A program made the position numbers and the translations under genes. A stretch of 64,000 nucleotides of DNA, from the NCBI GenBank assembly GCA_966250335.1, contig CBINGZ010000009.1, forward strand, positions 1 to 64,000. The letters run 5' to 3'. The DNA comes from OLB7 sp966250335. GTDB lineage: Bacteria > Bacteroidota > Ignavibacteria > OLB7. Shown piece by piece: positions 41,198 through 49,912 of the stretch; position 1 is the first letter of the stretch, and each line of letters opens with the position of its first letter. The notes beneath the pieces were generated by a model. The model was not told where the DNA came from and searched no databases. It worked only from the letters and a program-made list of their open reading frames with translations.

Positions 41198-42898
41198 ATG
41201 AAAGCATCTCGAAGAACACCACCCGTCGCAGCGACCCCGGCAGGAAGACCGACCGGAGAGGACCTCCGTGAGGCTCGGAACCACGAGCGTGTGGAGCGGA
41301 TCGAGGAGATGCTGGAACGATCGAAACAGGCGATCGTGGCGGGCGATGCGGTCGAAGGGCTCAGGTTCGCCGGAAAGGGGCTCCGGCTGGCCGAACGGTG
41401 GGGGGATGGGAAGTGGCTGATCAATTCTCTTTTTGCCTGCCACAGAGCCGCCCTGATGCTGGAGCGAAGGAGCGAGGAGATCGGCTACCTGGAACGGATC
41501 GTCTCCCTGGTCCCTTCCGTGGAGTCCCCCGATTTCCGTTCCAGGACGCTTCAGCGAGCGGCCGGTCTCTACAGACTTCGGGGAAGCCCGCAGCTCGGGC
41601 TGGAGCTGATCGATGCGGCGCTGGCTCTTTCCGGCGTCAACGACCTGCGGGTCACGGCGAAGGCGTTCGAAATGCGGCACTCGATCCTCACCGATTTCAG
41701 GCGGTACGACGAGGCGTTCGAGGCGGCGTACCGCGCTCTGGAGCTTCGTCGCGAATCGGGAGATACCCTTGCGGTCGCCGAGTCGTATGCGGCGATCGGC
41801 GCCCTTCATTGTCTTCTCGAGGATTACGTCACCGGGGAGCCGTACTGCCGGGAAGCCTACGGCCTCGGTCGCACGGCGAAGGAGCAGAGGGTGCGGCTGT
41901 ATGTGATGGAAGTCCTCTCCGCATGTCTTCTGGGACTCAAGAAATATCAGGAGGCGATCCTGATCTATAAAGAGACGCTGAGGGCTCTGGCTTCGGGCTG
42001 GAATCCGAGCGCCTCCGCCCGCGTGTTCAATAATATCGGAGTGCTCTACATGGAGCTGGGCAACACGCGGAAGGCGCTTGCATGGCTGGAGCGTGCGCTG
42101 AAGATCGGTCGCACGCTCGGTTCTCCGATGGTCGTGGCGGGGGCGTGGGGAGGGATCGGTCAGGTGCGCCAGCGGTGCGGCGATTTCAGCGGCGCGTTCA
42201 CCGCATACTTCAATGCGTTGAAGATCGCTGAAGAGGATGACGTCGGAAGGCAGGGGCTTCGGGCACATCAATATCTTTCTGAGATCTATTCCCTTGTGGG
42301 CGATTACAGGCAGTCGCTCGACCATTTGAAAGAGGCGGCGAGCAGGCGCGAAGTCCTTCTGAAGGCGAGAGCCTCCGTCTCGGAGGCGGTCAGGAAGCGG
42401 ACCGAGATCACCGACGAACGGGAGCGGCGCGAACTGCACGCGGAACTCGATCAGGCCAGGAGGGAGGCGGAGTCGAAGACGAAGGAGCTGAACACGGTCC
42501 TGCTCCGTCTGGGGCGACGCGACAAGGTATTGAAGTCGCTCATGCGGATCGTGGAGCCGGCCTCGCGCCCCGGCTCCGACGAGACGAAGGCCCTGGCCCG
42601 GAAGATCGTGAGCGAGATCTCATCGGCGCTCGACGACCATGCCGAATACAGGATGTTCGAGGAACAGTTCGAACGGACGCATCATGAGTTCATCCGCCGC
42701 CTTCGCGCCCGCTTCCCCGGATTGACTCCCACCGAGATACGTGTCTGCGTCCTTCTCATGCTCGACATGTCGACCAAACAGATAGGGGAGGCGCTCTTCG
42801 CTTCCGAGCTCACCATCAAGACCCATCGCGCCAACATCCGCCGGAAGATGGGGCTGGGGCCCGCCGACAATCTGGGCGCCGTCCTGATGGGATTGTAG
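41198..42898 (+). CDS. TPR-containing LuxR-family transcriptional regulator
   Basis: 566 residues from the ATG at 41198. Residues ~35-400 are tetratricopeptide-like repeats (RVFNNIGVLYMELGNTRKAL, ESYAAIGALHCLLEDYVTGE, FTAYFNALKIAEEDDVGRQG). A charged coiled coil follows at ~405-465 (ERERRELHAELDQARREAES), then a C-terminal LuxR helix-turn-helix at ~510-560 (LTPTEIRVCVLLMLDMSTKQ ... KTHRANIRRKMGL). No TM helix or signal peptide is seen, unlike many Bacteroidota TPR-LuxR sensors, so it should act in the cytoplasm, responding to a bound protein or ligand. Its target is unknown; the sugar-catabolic unit downstream is one candidate. Confidence 0.85.
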   Translation: MKASRRTPPVAATPAGRPTGEDLREARNHERVERIEEMLERSKQAIVAGDAVEGLRFAGKGLRLAERWGDGKWLINSLFACHRAALMLERRSEEIGYLERIVSLVPSVESPDFRSRTLQRAAGLYRLRGSPQLGLELIDAALALSGVNDLRVTAKAFEMRHSILTDFRRYDEAFEAAYRALELRRESGDTLAVAESYAAIGALHCLLEDYVTGEPYCREAYGLGRTAKEQRVRLYVMEVLSACLLGLKKYQEAILIYKETLRALASGWNPSASARVFNNIGVLYMELGNTRKALAWLERALKIGRTLGSPMVVAGAWGGIGQVRQRCGDFSGAFTAYFNALKIAEEDDVGRQGLRAHQYLSEIYSLVGDYRQSLDHLKEAASRREVLLKARASVSEAVRKRTEITDERERRELHAELDQARREAESKTKELNTVLLRLGRRDKVLKSLMRIVEPASRPGSDETKALARKIVSEISSALDDHAEYRMFEEQFERTHHEFIRRLRARFPGLTPTEIRVCVLLMLDMSTKQIGEALFASELTIKTHRANIRRKMGLGPADNLGAVLMGL

Positions 42899-43421
42899 AG
42901 CGTTCCGGTCCCGATCTCCCCTCCGCCGCCGCGTTCCCCTCTCCCGTGAAAACCGCCTCCTACTCCATAAATACTGCCCGACCCTTCTTGAGCTTGCTCG
43001 ATATGCGATCTATGTTGCCGCCGGCTCTTCGAATAATCGTGTCGCGATGCAGACCCGATCCGAAGCGCCCGTCCATCAACGGGTGATCCGTTCGCCGGTC
43101 TCACCCATGCCGTTCACCCTATCGAGGGATGGTATGATCATCCAGCCCGACCCGCGCTCGCACAAGGGGGCGTTCAGCCCGCGATCGATTCGAGCCCTCC
43201 GTTCATCGGTCTCCATCGGTCGTTTCGTTCTGCTCTTCTTTCAGGTAGTGATTCTCGAGAAATCGAGGTCGCTGACCGCCTCCTGACCGTGAGTATCCGG
43301 TTACGATCCGGCCGTCGTCCCGTCGCAGGGATGTTCGCCGGGTCGTAACCGGATCACTGAACGGGGATTCTCACGCGCCGTCGTTTCTTCGTTGCCGCCG
43401 CAAATCCTATCTTGACCCCCT
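42899..43421. other. Intergenic region before the DapA-like gene
   Basis: 523 bases. Contains the long inverted repeat at 43295-43354 and, just before the next ATG, TATCTTG at 43408-43414, a near match to the Bacteroidota -7 element that would give an almost leaderless mRNA. A 79-codon open frame at 43047-43286 has no recognisable content and was not accepted. No RNA gene was recognised. Confidence 0.5.
43295..43354. repeat. 18-bp inverted repeat upstream of the sugar-catabolic unit
   Basis: ATCCGGTTACGATCCGGC (43295-43312) and GCCGGGTCGTAACCGGAT (43337-43354) pair over 18 positions with one G-T wobble, separated by 24 bases. Neither side is followed by a T-run, so it is not a standard terminator. 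It could be an operator pair for a dimeric regulator or an RNA hairpin in a leader. Confidence 0.75.
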
Positions 43422-44495
43422 ATGAACGACTATCCGGAGGCGCCGGAACCGGTATGCCGGGCGCTCCGCCGGGGGATCGTGATCCCCGCGCATCCGCTCG
43501 CGCTCGATACGAACCGTCGTCTTGACGAACGGCGACAGCGCGCCCTTTCCCGCTACTATCATGCGGCGGGGGCGGGGGGGCTGGCCGTCGGCGTCCATAC
43601 CACCCAGTTCGCGATCCGTGATCCGAAGCATGGGCTGCTGCGACCGGTGCTCGAACTGGCGGCGGAGACGGTGCGCGAGGCCGATGCCGCGACCGGACGC
43701 TCCACCGTCATGATCGCCGGAGTCTGCGGCCCAACCGATCAGGCGATCTCCGAAGCCCGCCTTGCGATCGATCTCGGCTATCATGCCGGGCTTCTCTCCC
43801 TCTCCGCGTTTCGCGAGGCGCCGGAATCGGCCATCCTCGACCACTGCCGCGCCGTGGCGCATCGGATACCTCTCGTCGGATTCTATCTGCAGCCTGCCGT
43901 CGGCGGACGTCATCTTTCGGCGGCGTTCTGGCGGGAGTTTGCGGCGATCCCCAATGTGGTCGCGATCAAGATCGCTCCGTTCGATCGTTACCGGACCCTC
44001 GATGTCGTGCGCGGCGTCGCGGAATCAGGGCAGGAGGATCGCATTGCGCTCTATACGGGGAACGACGACAATATCGTGGTCGATCTGCTGACCGAGTATG
44101 CGATAGCCCGCGAGGGGAGCGAGGTCCGGGTGCGGATCGTCGGGGGGCTCCTGGGGCACTGGGCCTGCTGGACCCGCTCGGCCGTCGACCTGCTTGAGCG
44201 GTGCCGCGCCGCGCGGGACTCCGGCGTCCTCTCTGCCGAACTCCTCACGCTCGCCGCCGCCGTGACCGATGCCAACGCCGCCTTCTTCGACGCCGCCAAC
44301 CGCTTCGCCGGCTGCATCGCCGGCATTCACGAGGTGCTCCGGCGGCAGGGGCTCATGGAAAGCATCCGCTGCCTCGATCCCGACGAGGGACTTTCGCCGG
44401 GGCAGCTCGCGGAGATCGATCGTGTGTACGCATCGTACCCCGATCTTGCCGACGATCGGTTCGTCGGCAACAACCTTGATCAATGGCTGAGGTAG
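43422..44495 (+). CDS. DapA-family lyase/aldolase (dihydrodipicolinate synthase family)
   Basis: 357 residues. A class I TIM-barrel enzyme: RGIVIPAHPLALDTNRRLDE at the N-terminus, the substrate-loop region AAGAGGLAVGVHTTQFAIR near 48, and the Schiff-base lysine in PNVVAIKIAPFDRYR near 180. The C-terminal helical part carries LGHWACWTRSAVDLLERC. The reaction is retro-aldol or dehydration of a keto-sugar acid; it is not the lysine-pathway DapA, which is shorter and has GTTGE at the phosphate site. With the Gfo/Idh gene six bases downstream it looks like part of a sugar or sugar-acid catabolic unit. Substrate unknown. Confidence 0.85.
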   Translation: MNDYPEAPEPVCRALRRGIVIPAHPLALDTNRRLDERRQRALSRYYHAAGAGGLAVGVHTTQFAIRDPKHGLLRPVLELAAETVREADAATGRSTVMIAGVCGPTDQAISEARLAIDLGYHAGLLSLSAFREAPESAILDHCRAVAHRIPLVGFYLQPAVGGRHLSAAFWREFAAIPNVVAIKIAPFDRYRTLDVVRGVAESGQEDRIALYTGNDDNIVVDLLTEYAIAREGSEVRVRIVGGLLGHWACWTRSAVDLLERCRAARDSGVLSAELLTLAAAVTDANAAFFDAANRFAGCIAGIHEVLRRQGLMESIRCLDPDEGLSPGQLAEIDRVYASYPDLADDRFVGNNLDQWLR

Positions 44496-44501
44496 AACCG
44501 G

Positions 44502-45473
44502 ATGAGTCTTCGTGCTGGAATAATCGGATGCGGAGCTATCGCCGAGGAGCACCTGAAGGCGATAGCGCGGCTGGAGGGACTGGAGGTTACCGCATACTGC
44601 GATGTCGATCGGTCGCGCGCCGCGCGTCTGCTCCAGGCGTACGGCGGCTCCTCCGCGACCGACGATCCCGCCCGGATCTTCGCCGACGACCATATCGATG
44701 TGGTCTATATCTGCACGCATCACGACTCCCACGTCCAGCTGGCCCTGGCCGCGTGCGAGGCCGGCAGACACGTCATGATGGAGAAGCCGCTGGCGCTCAC
44801 GGTGGAGGGATGCCGCATGATCGGCGAAGCGGTGGAGCGGAGCGGGATCACCATGATGACCGCCTTCAAGCTCCGCTACTACCCGCTCGTGGAGCGCGCC
44901 CGGGCCTTTCTCCCCTCGCCGACGATCGTCATCGCCCAGCTCCTGGATGCCGGATGGCCCGACGATTTCTGGGCGCAGGACCCGATCCTCGGGGGGGGGA
45001 ACGTTCTCTCGCAGGGATGCCACGCCATGGATCTCCTCTGCCACCTCAACGGATCGGAACCTGATACGATATTCGCGGAGGGAGGGAGGATGAACCATGC
45101 GGAGGGCTCCGTGATCGACACGGTCGTCGCCACCGTCAGGTTCGTCGACGGGCGGGTCGGTTCGGTCGTGATCGCCGATGCGGGAAGGACGCCGTACGTC
45201 TCCAAGTTCTCCTTCCAGATCGTCGGCGGCGGGAGGTCGGTCCATCTCCACGATCGCCTGCGGGCCGCCCATTTCTTCGACGGAGAAGAGGTCGAGGAGA
45301 TCAGGGTGGAGGAAGAGGAGGGGATGGTGGAGGAAAATCGTGAGCTGATAGATGCCCTTACCTCGGGCCGCCCTCCCCGAACCGGCTACCGCGACGGCCT
45401 GCGGGCCACGACGATGGTGACCTCCGCGTTCCAGGCCGTGCGGACCGGACTTCCGCAGAAGATCGTTCTCTAA
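44502..45473 (+). CDS. Gfo/Idh/MocA-family NAD(P)-dependent oxidoreductase
   Basis: 323 residues. Rossmann fold with AGIIGCGAIAEEHLKAIARL at the start, HIDVVYICTHHDSHVQLALA near 66, and the family EKPLALTVEGCRMI near 93, where the Lys of EKP contacts the cofactor. GGGNVLSQGCHAMDLLCHL near 166 contains the catalytic HxxD-type histidine. The C-terminal beta-sheet domain is complete. It oxidises or reduces a sugar or inositol-type hydroxyl. Six bases after the DapA-like gene and twelve before the propeller gene, so one transcription unit. A nine-G run at 44991-44999 is the longest G tract in the window. Confidence 0.92.
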   Translation: MSLRAGIIGCGAIAEEHLKAIARLEGLEVTAYCDVDRSRAARLLQAYGGSSATDDPARIFADDHIDVVYICTHHDSHVQLALAACEAGRHVMMEKPLALTVEGCRMIGEAVERSGITMMTAFKLRYYPLVERARAFLPSPTIVIAQLLDAGWPDDFWAQDPILGGGNVLSQGCHAMDLLCHLNGSEPDTIFAEGGRMNHAEGSVIDTVVATVRFVDGRVGSVVIADAGRTPYVSKFSFQIVGGGRSVHLHDRLRAAHFFDGEEVEEIRVEEEEGMVEENRELIDALTSGRPPRTGYRDGLRATTMVTSAFQAVRTGLPQKIVL

Positions 45474-45485
45474 GCTTATCTCTCC

Positions 45486-48251
45486 ATGATCGTATCCCCC
45501 GGTGACTGGCCCGACTTCCGCCGCGATTCGCGCCTGAGCGGTCACCAGCCGCTGGCCGGAGCGATCCGTCGTCCCGCGATCCAAAGCCGTGAATATCTCG
45601 GCGGCCCCCTCTTCGACGCCACGACCTTCGCGACGGCGGAGGGAACCCGGCTGCTGATTCCGTTCGGCGGCTCTCTGCACTGCTTCGATCATCACGGCGG
45701 CCTCCTCTGGAAGAGCGGGGCCGAGGGGATCGAGGGGGTCTGCGGGGTCGACGATCTCGATCGCGACGGGCGCACGGAGATCGTCGCCACCAACGGCAAA
45801 TCCCTTTTCGTGCTCGACGCCTCCGACGGCGCGATCCTCTGGCGTGAATATCTGGGGCCCCCCTTTTCGGCCGGGTTCATGCACACCGGAGCGCTGCTCC
45901 ATCACTTCCCGCACGTGGGACCGGGGATGCAGCTCGCGGTCGGGCTCCTCAGTTCGCGGGAGGTCGTCGTGTACGATTTCACCCCCGGCGCCGACCGTCC
46001 TGAACGCCTCCACATCCTCTGGATGGACGATTTCTTCCACCCCTCGATCCTTGCCGCCGATATCGACGGCGACGGACGGGACGAGCTGATCGTCACCAAG
46101 TATTCGGCGATCTATGCGTTCGATCCGGCGACCGGCCGGGAGGTCTCCGTCTGCCACTGGTCCTCCGGAGGAACCTCCAAGCGGAACTACGGTCTCTTTC
46201 TGGCGCGCGACCTGAACGGCGACGGCACGCTCGATTTCGTCGTCATGTCCAGCCGGGTCTCCAAGCATCTTGCCGTGGTCGAAAACGACGGCCGCGGCGC
46301 CCTGCGGAACCGGTGGGACAGGTTCATCGAGCATATCTATCCGGTCGACGAGAAGGAGATCCGCTACACACTCGACTCCTGCTGCGATATAGACGGCGAC
46401 GGACGCCCGGAGCTCGTGGTCTCGATCTTCAACGAGAAGGGGGACGAACGCTGGTGGCTGGAGGTGCTGGACGCATGGGATGGAAGGGTGAAGGGATCGG
46501 TTCCCGACCTCTATCTGCGCGGCGTCGGGCTTCCGACGGGCCAGGAGACGGCCCGCCCTCTCTTCCTCAGCCGCGAGACCGACCGCCAGCCCGCCGACTT
46601 CGGGACGGTCATGGTCGCGGTCTGGCGTGACGACGAGCTCCGTGAACTGTGGCGCGGCGACGATGCCTCCCTTGTCGGCAGGTTTACGCCGACCGATAAT
46701 CTCACCACCGTCTTCCGCACCGAGCTGCCGCCGTCGGATGAGGTCTGGTTCAGGGAGATCGACGGGGCGGCGGCCGTCCCTGTTCTGGGGAGGGGAGGAG
46801 AGCTTTCTCTGCTCATATCGTCAGGCGATGGATGGAGCCGCGTCCCGGTTCCGGTCGAGCCCGGGATCGTCGCGATGCTCGCGTGGGAGGATCTCGACGG
46901 CGACGGCCGTCCCGAGATGGTCCTGAGCAGGGGGGACGGCGCCCTCTCGATCGACCGACTCGACGGCGTCCGTCTCGGCGGTTTCAGGGCCGGCATGCGG
47001 ACCCGGCACGGCACCGGGCCGTACTACTCGGCGAAGCCGATGCAGTCCCCGACAATCCGTTCGGACGGGGAGCGTCGCCTCCTTGCCGTCCCGGACGGGG
47101 GGAGCGGGATCAGGCTCGGCGCATGGGATCATGATGCATCGCGATTCAATATGATCGGCCGTGTCGAGGGACACGGCAGGCTCGGCCCCGAGGAGGCGCA
47201 TCACAGCCTCCCCTTTGCCGAATGGAAGGGGGAACGTGTCGTGCTGGCCGCCGTCGGCGATCGGCCGGTCGCGACCCTGGCGGCGTTCGATATGAAGCTC
47301 CGGATCGTCGACGAGTGGCGGATCGACGGGCTCCCGACCACACCGTCGGTTCCTCCCGGCAGGATCGGAATCCACGACTATCTCCTGATCGATGATCCCG
47401 CGCGTCCTCTCCTCGTTGTATCGGGTTACGCCTCATCCTCCATGAACTCCGAACGGACCTTCTGCATCGATCCCGCCACGGGACTGAGGCTCTGGGAAGG
47501 AAATACGGTCGGGGAGGGGGACGACGGAAGGGGGTGCGGTCCCTGGAACGCCTGGTCGCTCGGCGCGAACGGGAGGGAACTTCTCTTTCTCGCGAAGGAT
47601 ACGGTCTGCCGGTTCGATCTCGCGACCGGTCGCGAGATCGTCACACCGTGGCAGCTCCGTCCCTACAACACGGCCGATCTGGCCGCGCGCGGGATGACGA
47701 TGGACGATTTCGCCGCCTACGGCTCGCTGATCCCTGTCGATGTGGATGGCGACGGGGTCGAGGAATGGATCGCCGCGGCGGTCTACGGGGGGATCGGGGT
47801 GGTCGAGGAGGGACGATCGATGCGGTGGTGGCGGAGCGCTCCGCTCTCGACCCTCACCGGCGGGTTTCCGGGGGTGGCCGATGTCGACGGCGACGGGCTT
47901 CCGGAGATCGGCATGAGCCAGGCCGACGGCGATTTCGTCTGTCTGCGCGCCGACACCGGCATGGAGAAATGGCGGCTTCATATCGGGGAGACGGCGACCG
48001 ACGTGATCACCTGCGATATCGACGGCGATGGAAGGATCGAGTTCGTTTTCGCCACGCAGCAGGGATCGATCATGGCCGTCGGGGTCTCCACCAGCGGCTG
48101 CGGTCTGGTGAAATGGAAGATCGCACTCGGATACAGCCTGGGGCCTGTCGTCGCCGCCGATCCGGGGGGGAGGGGAACCTCGGAGATCCTTGTGGTGAGC
48201 GGGGACGGATATCTCTATCATATCGGCGAGGCGCGGCCCGACCTCGCCTGA
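45486..48251 (+). CDS. FG-GAP/PQQ-like beta-propeller protein with calcium sites
   Basis: 921 residues. N-terminal GDWPDFRRDSRLSGHQPLAG is the usual lead of PQQ-like propellers. Eight DxDGDG-type calcium loops are visible (DLDRDGRTE, DIDGDGRDE, DLNGDGTLD, DIDGDGRPE, DLDGDGRPE, DVDGDGVEE, DVDGDGLPE, DIDGDGRIE), each at the end of a propeller blade. Such proteins are normally exported, but there is no signal peptide, and an in-frame TAA lies five codons before the ATG, so none can be hidden upstream. It may bind carbohydrate or act as a scaffold for the two enzymes encoded just before it. No catalytic site is recognised. Confidence 0.8.
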   Translation: MIVSPGDWPDFRRDSRLSGHQPLAGAIRRPAIQSREYLGGPLFDATTFATAEGTRLLIPFGGSLHCFDHHGGLLWKSGAEGIEGVCGVDDLDRDGRTEIVATNGKSLFVLDASDGAILWREYLGPPFSAGFMHTGALLHHFPHVGPGMQLAVGLLSSREVVVYDFTPGADRPERLHILWMDDFFHPSILAADIDGDGRDELIVTKYSAIYAFDPATGREVSVCHWSSGGTSKRNYGLFLARDLNGDGTLDFVVMSSRVSKHLAVVENDGRGALRNRWDRFIEHIYPVDEKEIRYTLDSCCDIDGDGRPELVVSIFNEKGDERWWLEVLDAWDGRVKGSVPDLYLRGVGLPTGQETARPLFLSRETDRQPADFGTVMVAVWRDDELRELWRGDDASLVGRFTPTDNLTTVFRTELPPSDEVWFREIDGAAAVPVLGRGGELSLLISSGDGWSRVPVPVEPGIVAMLAWEDLDGDGRPEMVLSRGDGALSIDRLDGVRLGGFRAGMRTRHGTGPYYSAKPMQSPTIRSDGERRLLAVPDGGSGIRLGAWDHDASRFNMIGRVEGHGRLGPEEAHHSLPFAEWKGERVVLAAVGDRPVATLAAFDMKLRIVDEWRIDGLPTTPSVPPGRIGIHDYLLIDDPARPLLVVSGYASSSMNSERTFCIDPATGLRLWEGNTVGEGDDGRGCGPWNAWSLGANGRELLFLAKDTVCRFDLATGREIVTPWQLRPYNTADLAARGMTMDDFAAYGSLIPVDVDGDGVEEWIAAAVYGGIGVVEEGRSMRWWRSAPLSTLTGGFPGVADVDGDGLPEIGMSQADGDFVCLRADTGMEKWRLHIGETATDVITCDIDGDGRIEFVFATQQGSIMAVGVSTSGCGLVKWKIALGYSLGPVVAADPGGRGTSEILVVSGDGYLYHIGEARPDLA

Positions 48252-48264
48252 GGCCGGGGGAGCT

Positions 48265-49107
48265 TCACCATCCCCCGCTCGATCCTCCTCCGCCGAACGA
48301 TCCTCCGCCACCGCTCCAGCCGCCCCCTCCGCCGCTCCAGCCGCCGCCGCTCCAGCCGCTGCTCGATCCTCCCCGTGATCCGCCGCCGCGCATCATCTGC
48401 GACGCGATAAGCCAGGGAAGAATTCCTCCTCCTCTACCTCCTCTCCCCGACCCGCCTCCCCCTTTCCGTGCGATGAGGGCGATGACGATGAAGACGACGA
48501 CCAGGATCAGGATGACCGGGGCGATGCTCTCGATATCGTCGGCCGCGTCCGACGGTTCGGCTCTGTACTCTCCGGCGGCCGCCTCCATCAGTCCCCGCAT
48601 CCCTTCCCTGATTCCTCCGGCGTAGTCTCCCTCTCTGAACCGTGGGGTGATCTCGTTCTCCCGGATCGTCGCCGTCAGGGCGTCGGGGAGGACTCCTTCC
48701 AGACCGTAGCCGACCTCGATCCGGATCTTTCGATCCTCGACCGCTATCAGCATCAGCAGGCCGTTGTCGTGTCCGGCGGTCCCTATCCTGTTCGTCTCGG
48801 CGACACTGAGCGAATATTCCTCCAGCGATTCCCCCGCGAGCGTCGGGATGAGGAGGACCAGAAACTGGTTGGAGGTGGAATCCTCGTAGGCGGCCAGCAT
48901 CCGTTCCAGCTCCGTTATCTCCCCCTCGTTCAGCAGGTTCGCCTGGTCGGTCACATGCGCCATCAGGCGGGGGACGGGAAGGCTCTGCGCATCGGTCGTC
49001 GGGGCGCCGATCGAGGCGATCGCCGTCAACAGTGAGATCACGATCGAAAGGCTCCGTCGGATCATCCGGGCCCCGATTCCTCCCGTTATCGATGAAGCAG
49101 GGCTCAT
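48265..49107 (-). CDS. TPM-domain membrane protein (YgcG family)
   Basis: 280 residues from the ATG at 49107, one base after the lemA stop. A signal/anchor segment ends near residue 40 (SIVISLLTAIASIGAPTTDA). The TPM domain covers ~45-190 (VTDQANLLNEGEITELERM, QFLVLLIPTLAGESLEEYS, LLMLIAVEDRKIRIEVGYGL, GLEGVLPDALT). One TM helix (APVILILVVVFIVIALIA) follows, and a Gly/Ser/Trp-rich tail typical of the family ends GGGGSFGGGGSSGGW. Often found beside LemA, as here; thought to act in envelope maintenance or photosystem repair in relatives. Converges with the propeller gene. Confidence 0.92.
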   Translation of the reverse strand: MSPASSITGGIGARMIRRSLSIVISLLTAIASIGAPTTDAQSLPVPRLMAHVTDQANLLNEGEITELERMLAAYEDSTSNQFLVLLIPTLAGESLEEYSLSVAETNRIGTAGHDNGLLMLIAVEDRKIRIEVGYGLEGVLPDALTATIRENEITPRFREGDYAGGIREGMRGLMEAAAGEYRAEPSDAADDIESIAPVILILVVVFIVIALIARKGGGGSGRGGRGGGILPWLIASQMMRGGGSRGGSSSGWSGGGWSGGGGGWSGGGGSFGGGGSSGGW

Positions 49108-49108
49108 C

Positions 49109-49729
49109 TCAGAACTCGACCTTCGGCGCCGTCTCGGAGCCGGGGGCCGACTTGAAATACGCCTTCTGGGCGAACCCGAAGATCCCGGCGAAGAGGGAGG
49201 CGGGGAAGCGGCGCACCTGCGTGTTGTAGCTCTGCACCACCTCGTTGAACCGTCGACGCTCCACCGAGATCCTGTTCTCGGTCCCTTCCAGCTGGGTCTG
49301 GAGCGCCATGAAGTTCTGGTTTGCCTTCAGATCGGGATACGCTTCCGCCACCGCTATCAATCTTCCCAGCGCACTGCTCAGTTCCGCCTGCGCCCCCTCG
49401 AACCGGGTCAGCGCCGCCGGGTCGTTCAGCATCTCCGGGGAGAGGTTGATCTGCGATACCCGTGCCCGTGCCTCGGTCACTTCGCGAAGCACCTTCTCCT
49501 CATGGGCCGCATACCCCTTTACGGTGGCGACCAGATTGGGGATCAGATCCGCCCGGCGCTGGTACTGATTCTCCACCTGGCTCCAGGCCTGATTGACCTC
49601 CTCCTCGGCCGAGACCAGACTGTTGTACGTCCCGCAGCCGGAGAACAGGAGGATCAGGAGGAGCACTCCTATGACTGCGATTGCGATATACTTGCCGCCG
49701 CGTCGCGGCTGTGATGCGTTCATCTCCAT
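49109..49729 (-). CDS. lemA: LemA family protein
   Basis: 206 residues. N-terminal TM helix (YIAIAVIGVLLLILLFSGCG) followed by the coiled, helical LemA domain: YNSLVSAEEEVNQAWSQVEN, YQRRADLIPNLVATVKGYA, NQNFMALQTQLEGTENRISV and RRFNEVVQSYNTQVRRFP. A cysteine in LLFSGCG could be lipidated, but LemA proteins are usually plain membrane anchored. The partner gene for the TPM protein starts one base after this stop. Function in the pair is not settled. Confidence 0.93.
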   Translation of the reverse strand: MEMNASQPRRGGKYIAIAVIGVLLLILLFSGCGTYNSLVSAEEEVNQAWSQVENQYQRRADLIPNLVATVKGYAAHEEKVLREVTEARARVSQINLSPEMLNDPAALTRFEGAQAELSSALGRLIAVAEAYPDLKANQNFMALQTQLEGTENRISVERRRFNEVVQSYNTQVRRFPASLFAGIFGFAQKAYFKSAPGSETAPKVEF

Positions 49730-49821
49730 CCGATTCCTCTCACTGGTTGATGCTCGATTTGTACGATCAAACAGCCTTCATCGGACGAGCGTTCCGTCCG
49801 TCGGCGGGGGAATATAATGCA

Positions 49822-49852
49822 GAACGGCGCTCCCGCAGTGGGAGCGCCGTTC
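49822..49852 (-). terminator. Stem-loop terminator after the T9SS gene
   Basis: A perfect 13-bp stem (GAACGGCGCTCCC / GGGAGCGCCGTTC) with a five-base loop lies 61 bases beyond the stop of the 1,501-residue gene and 93 bases before the lemA start. On the minus strand CTGCATTATATT follows, AT-rich but with no real T-run. Confidence 0.6.
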
Positions 49853-49912
49853 CTGTCGTCGTCTTCCGGAAGGAGGGGAGAGATTCCCGTCGATTCCGTG
49901 TCGTGAGGAGAG

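Noticed and set aside
43047..43286. Possible 79-codon gene before the DapA-like gene
   Set aside because: No ribosome-binding site, no recognisable features, and it runs almost up to the inverted repeat; more likely chance.
48256..48276. GGGGGA...TCCCCC hairpin at the junction of the propeller and TPM genes
   Set aside because: Six-base stem with no T-run, lying within or next to coding sequence; too weak to call as a bidirectional terminator.
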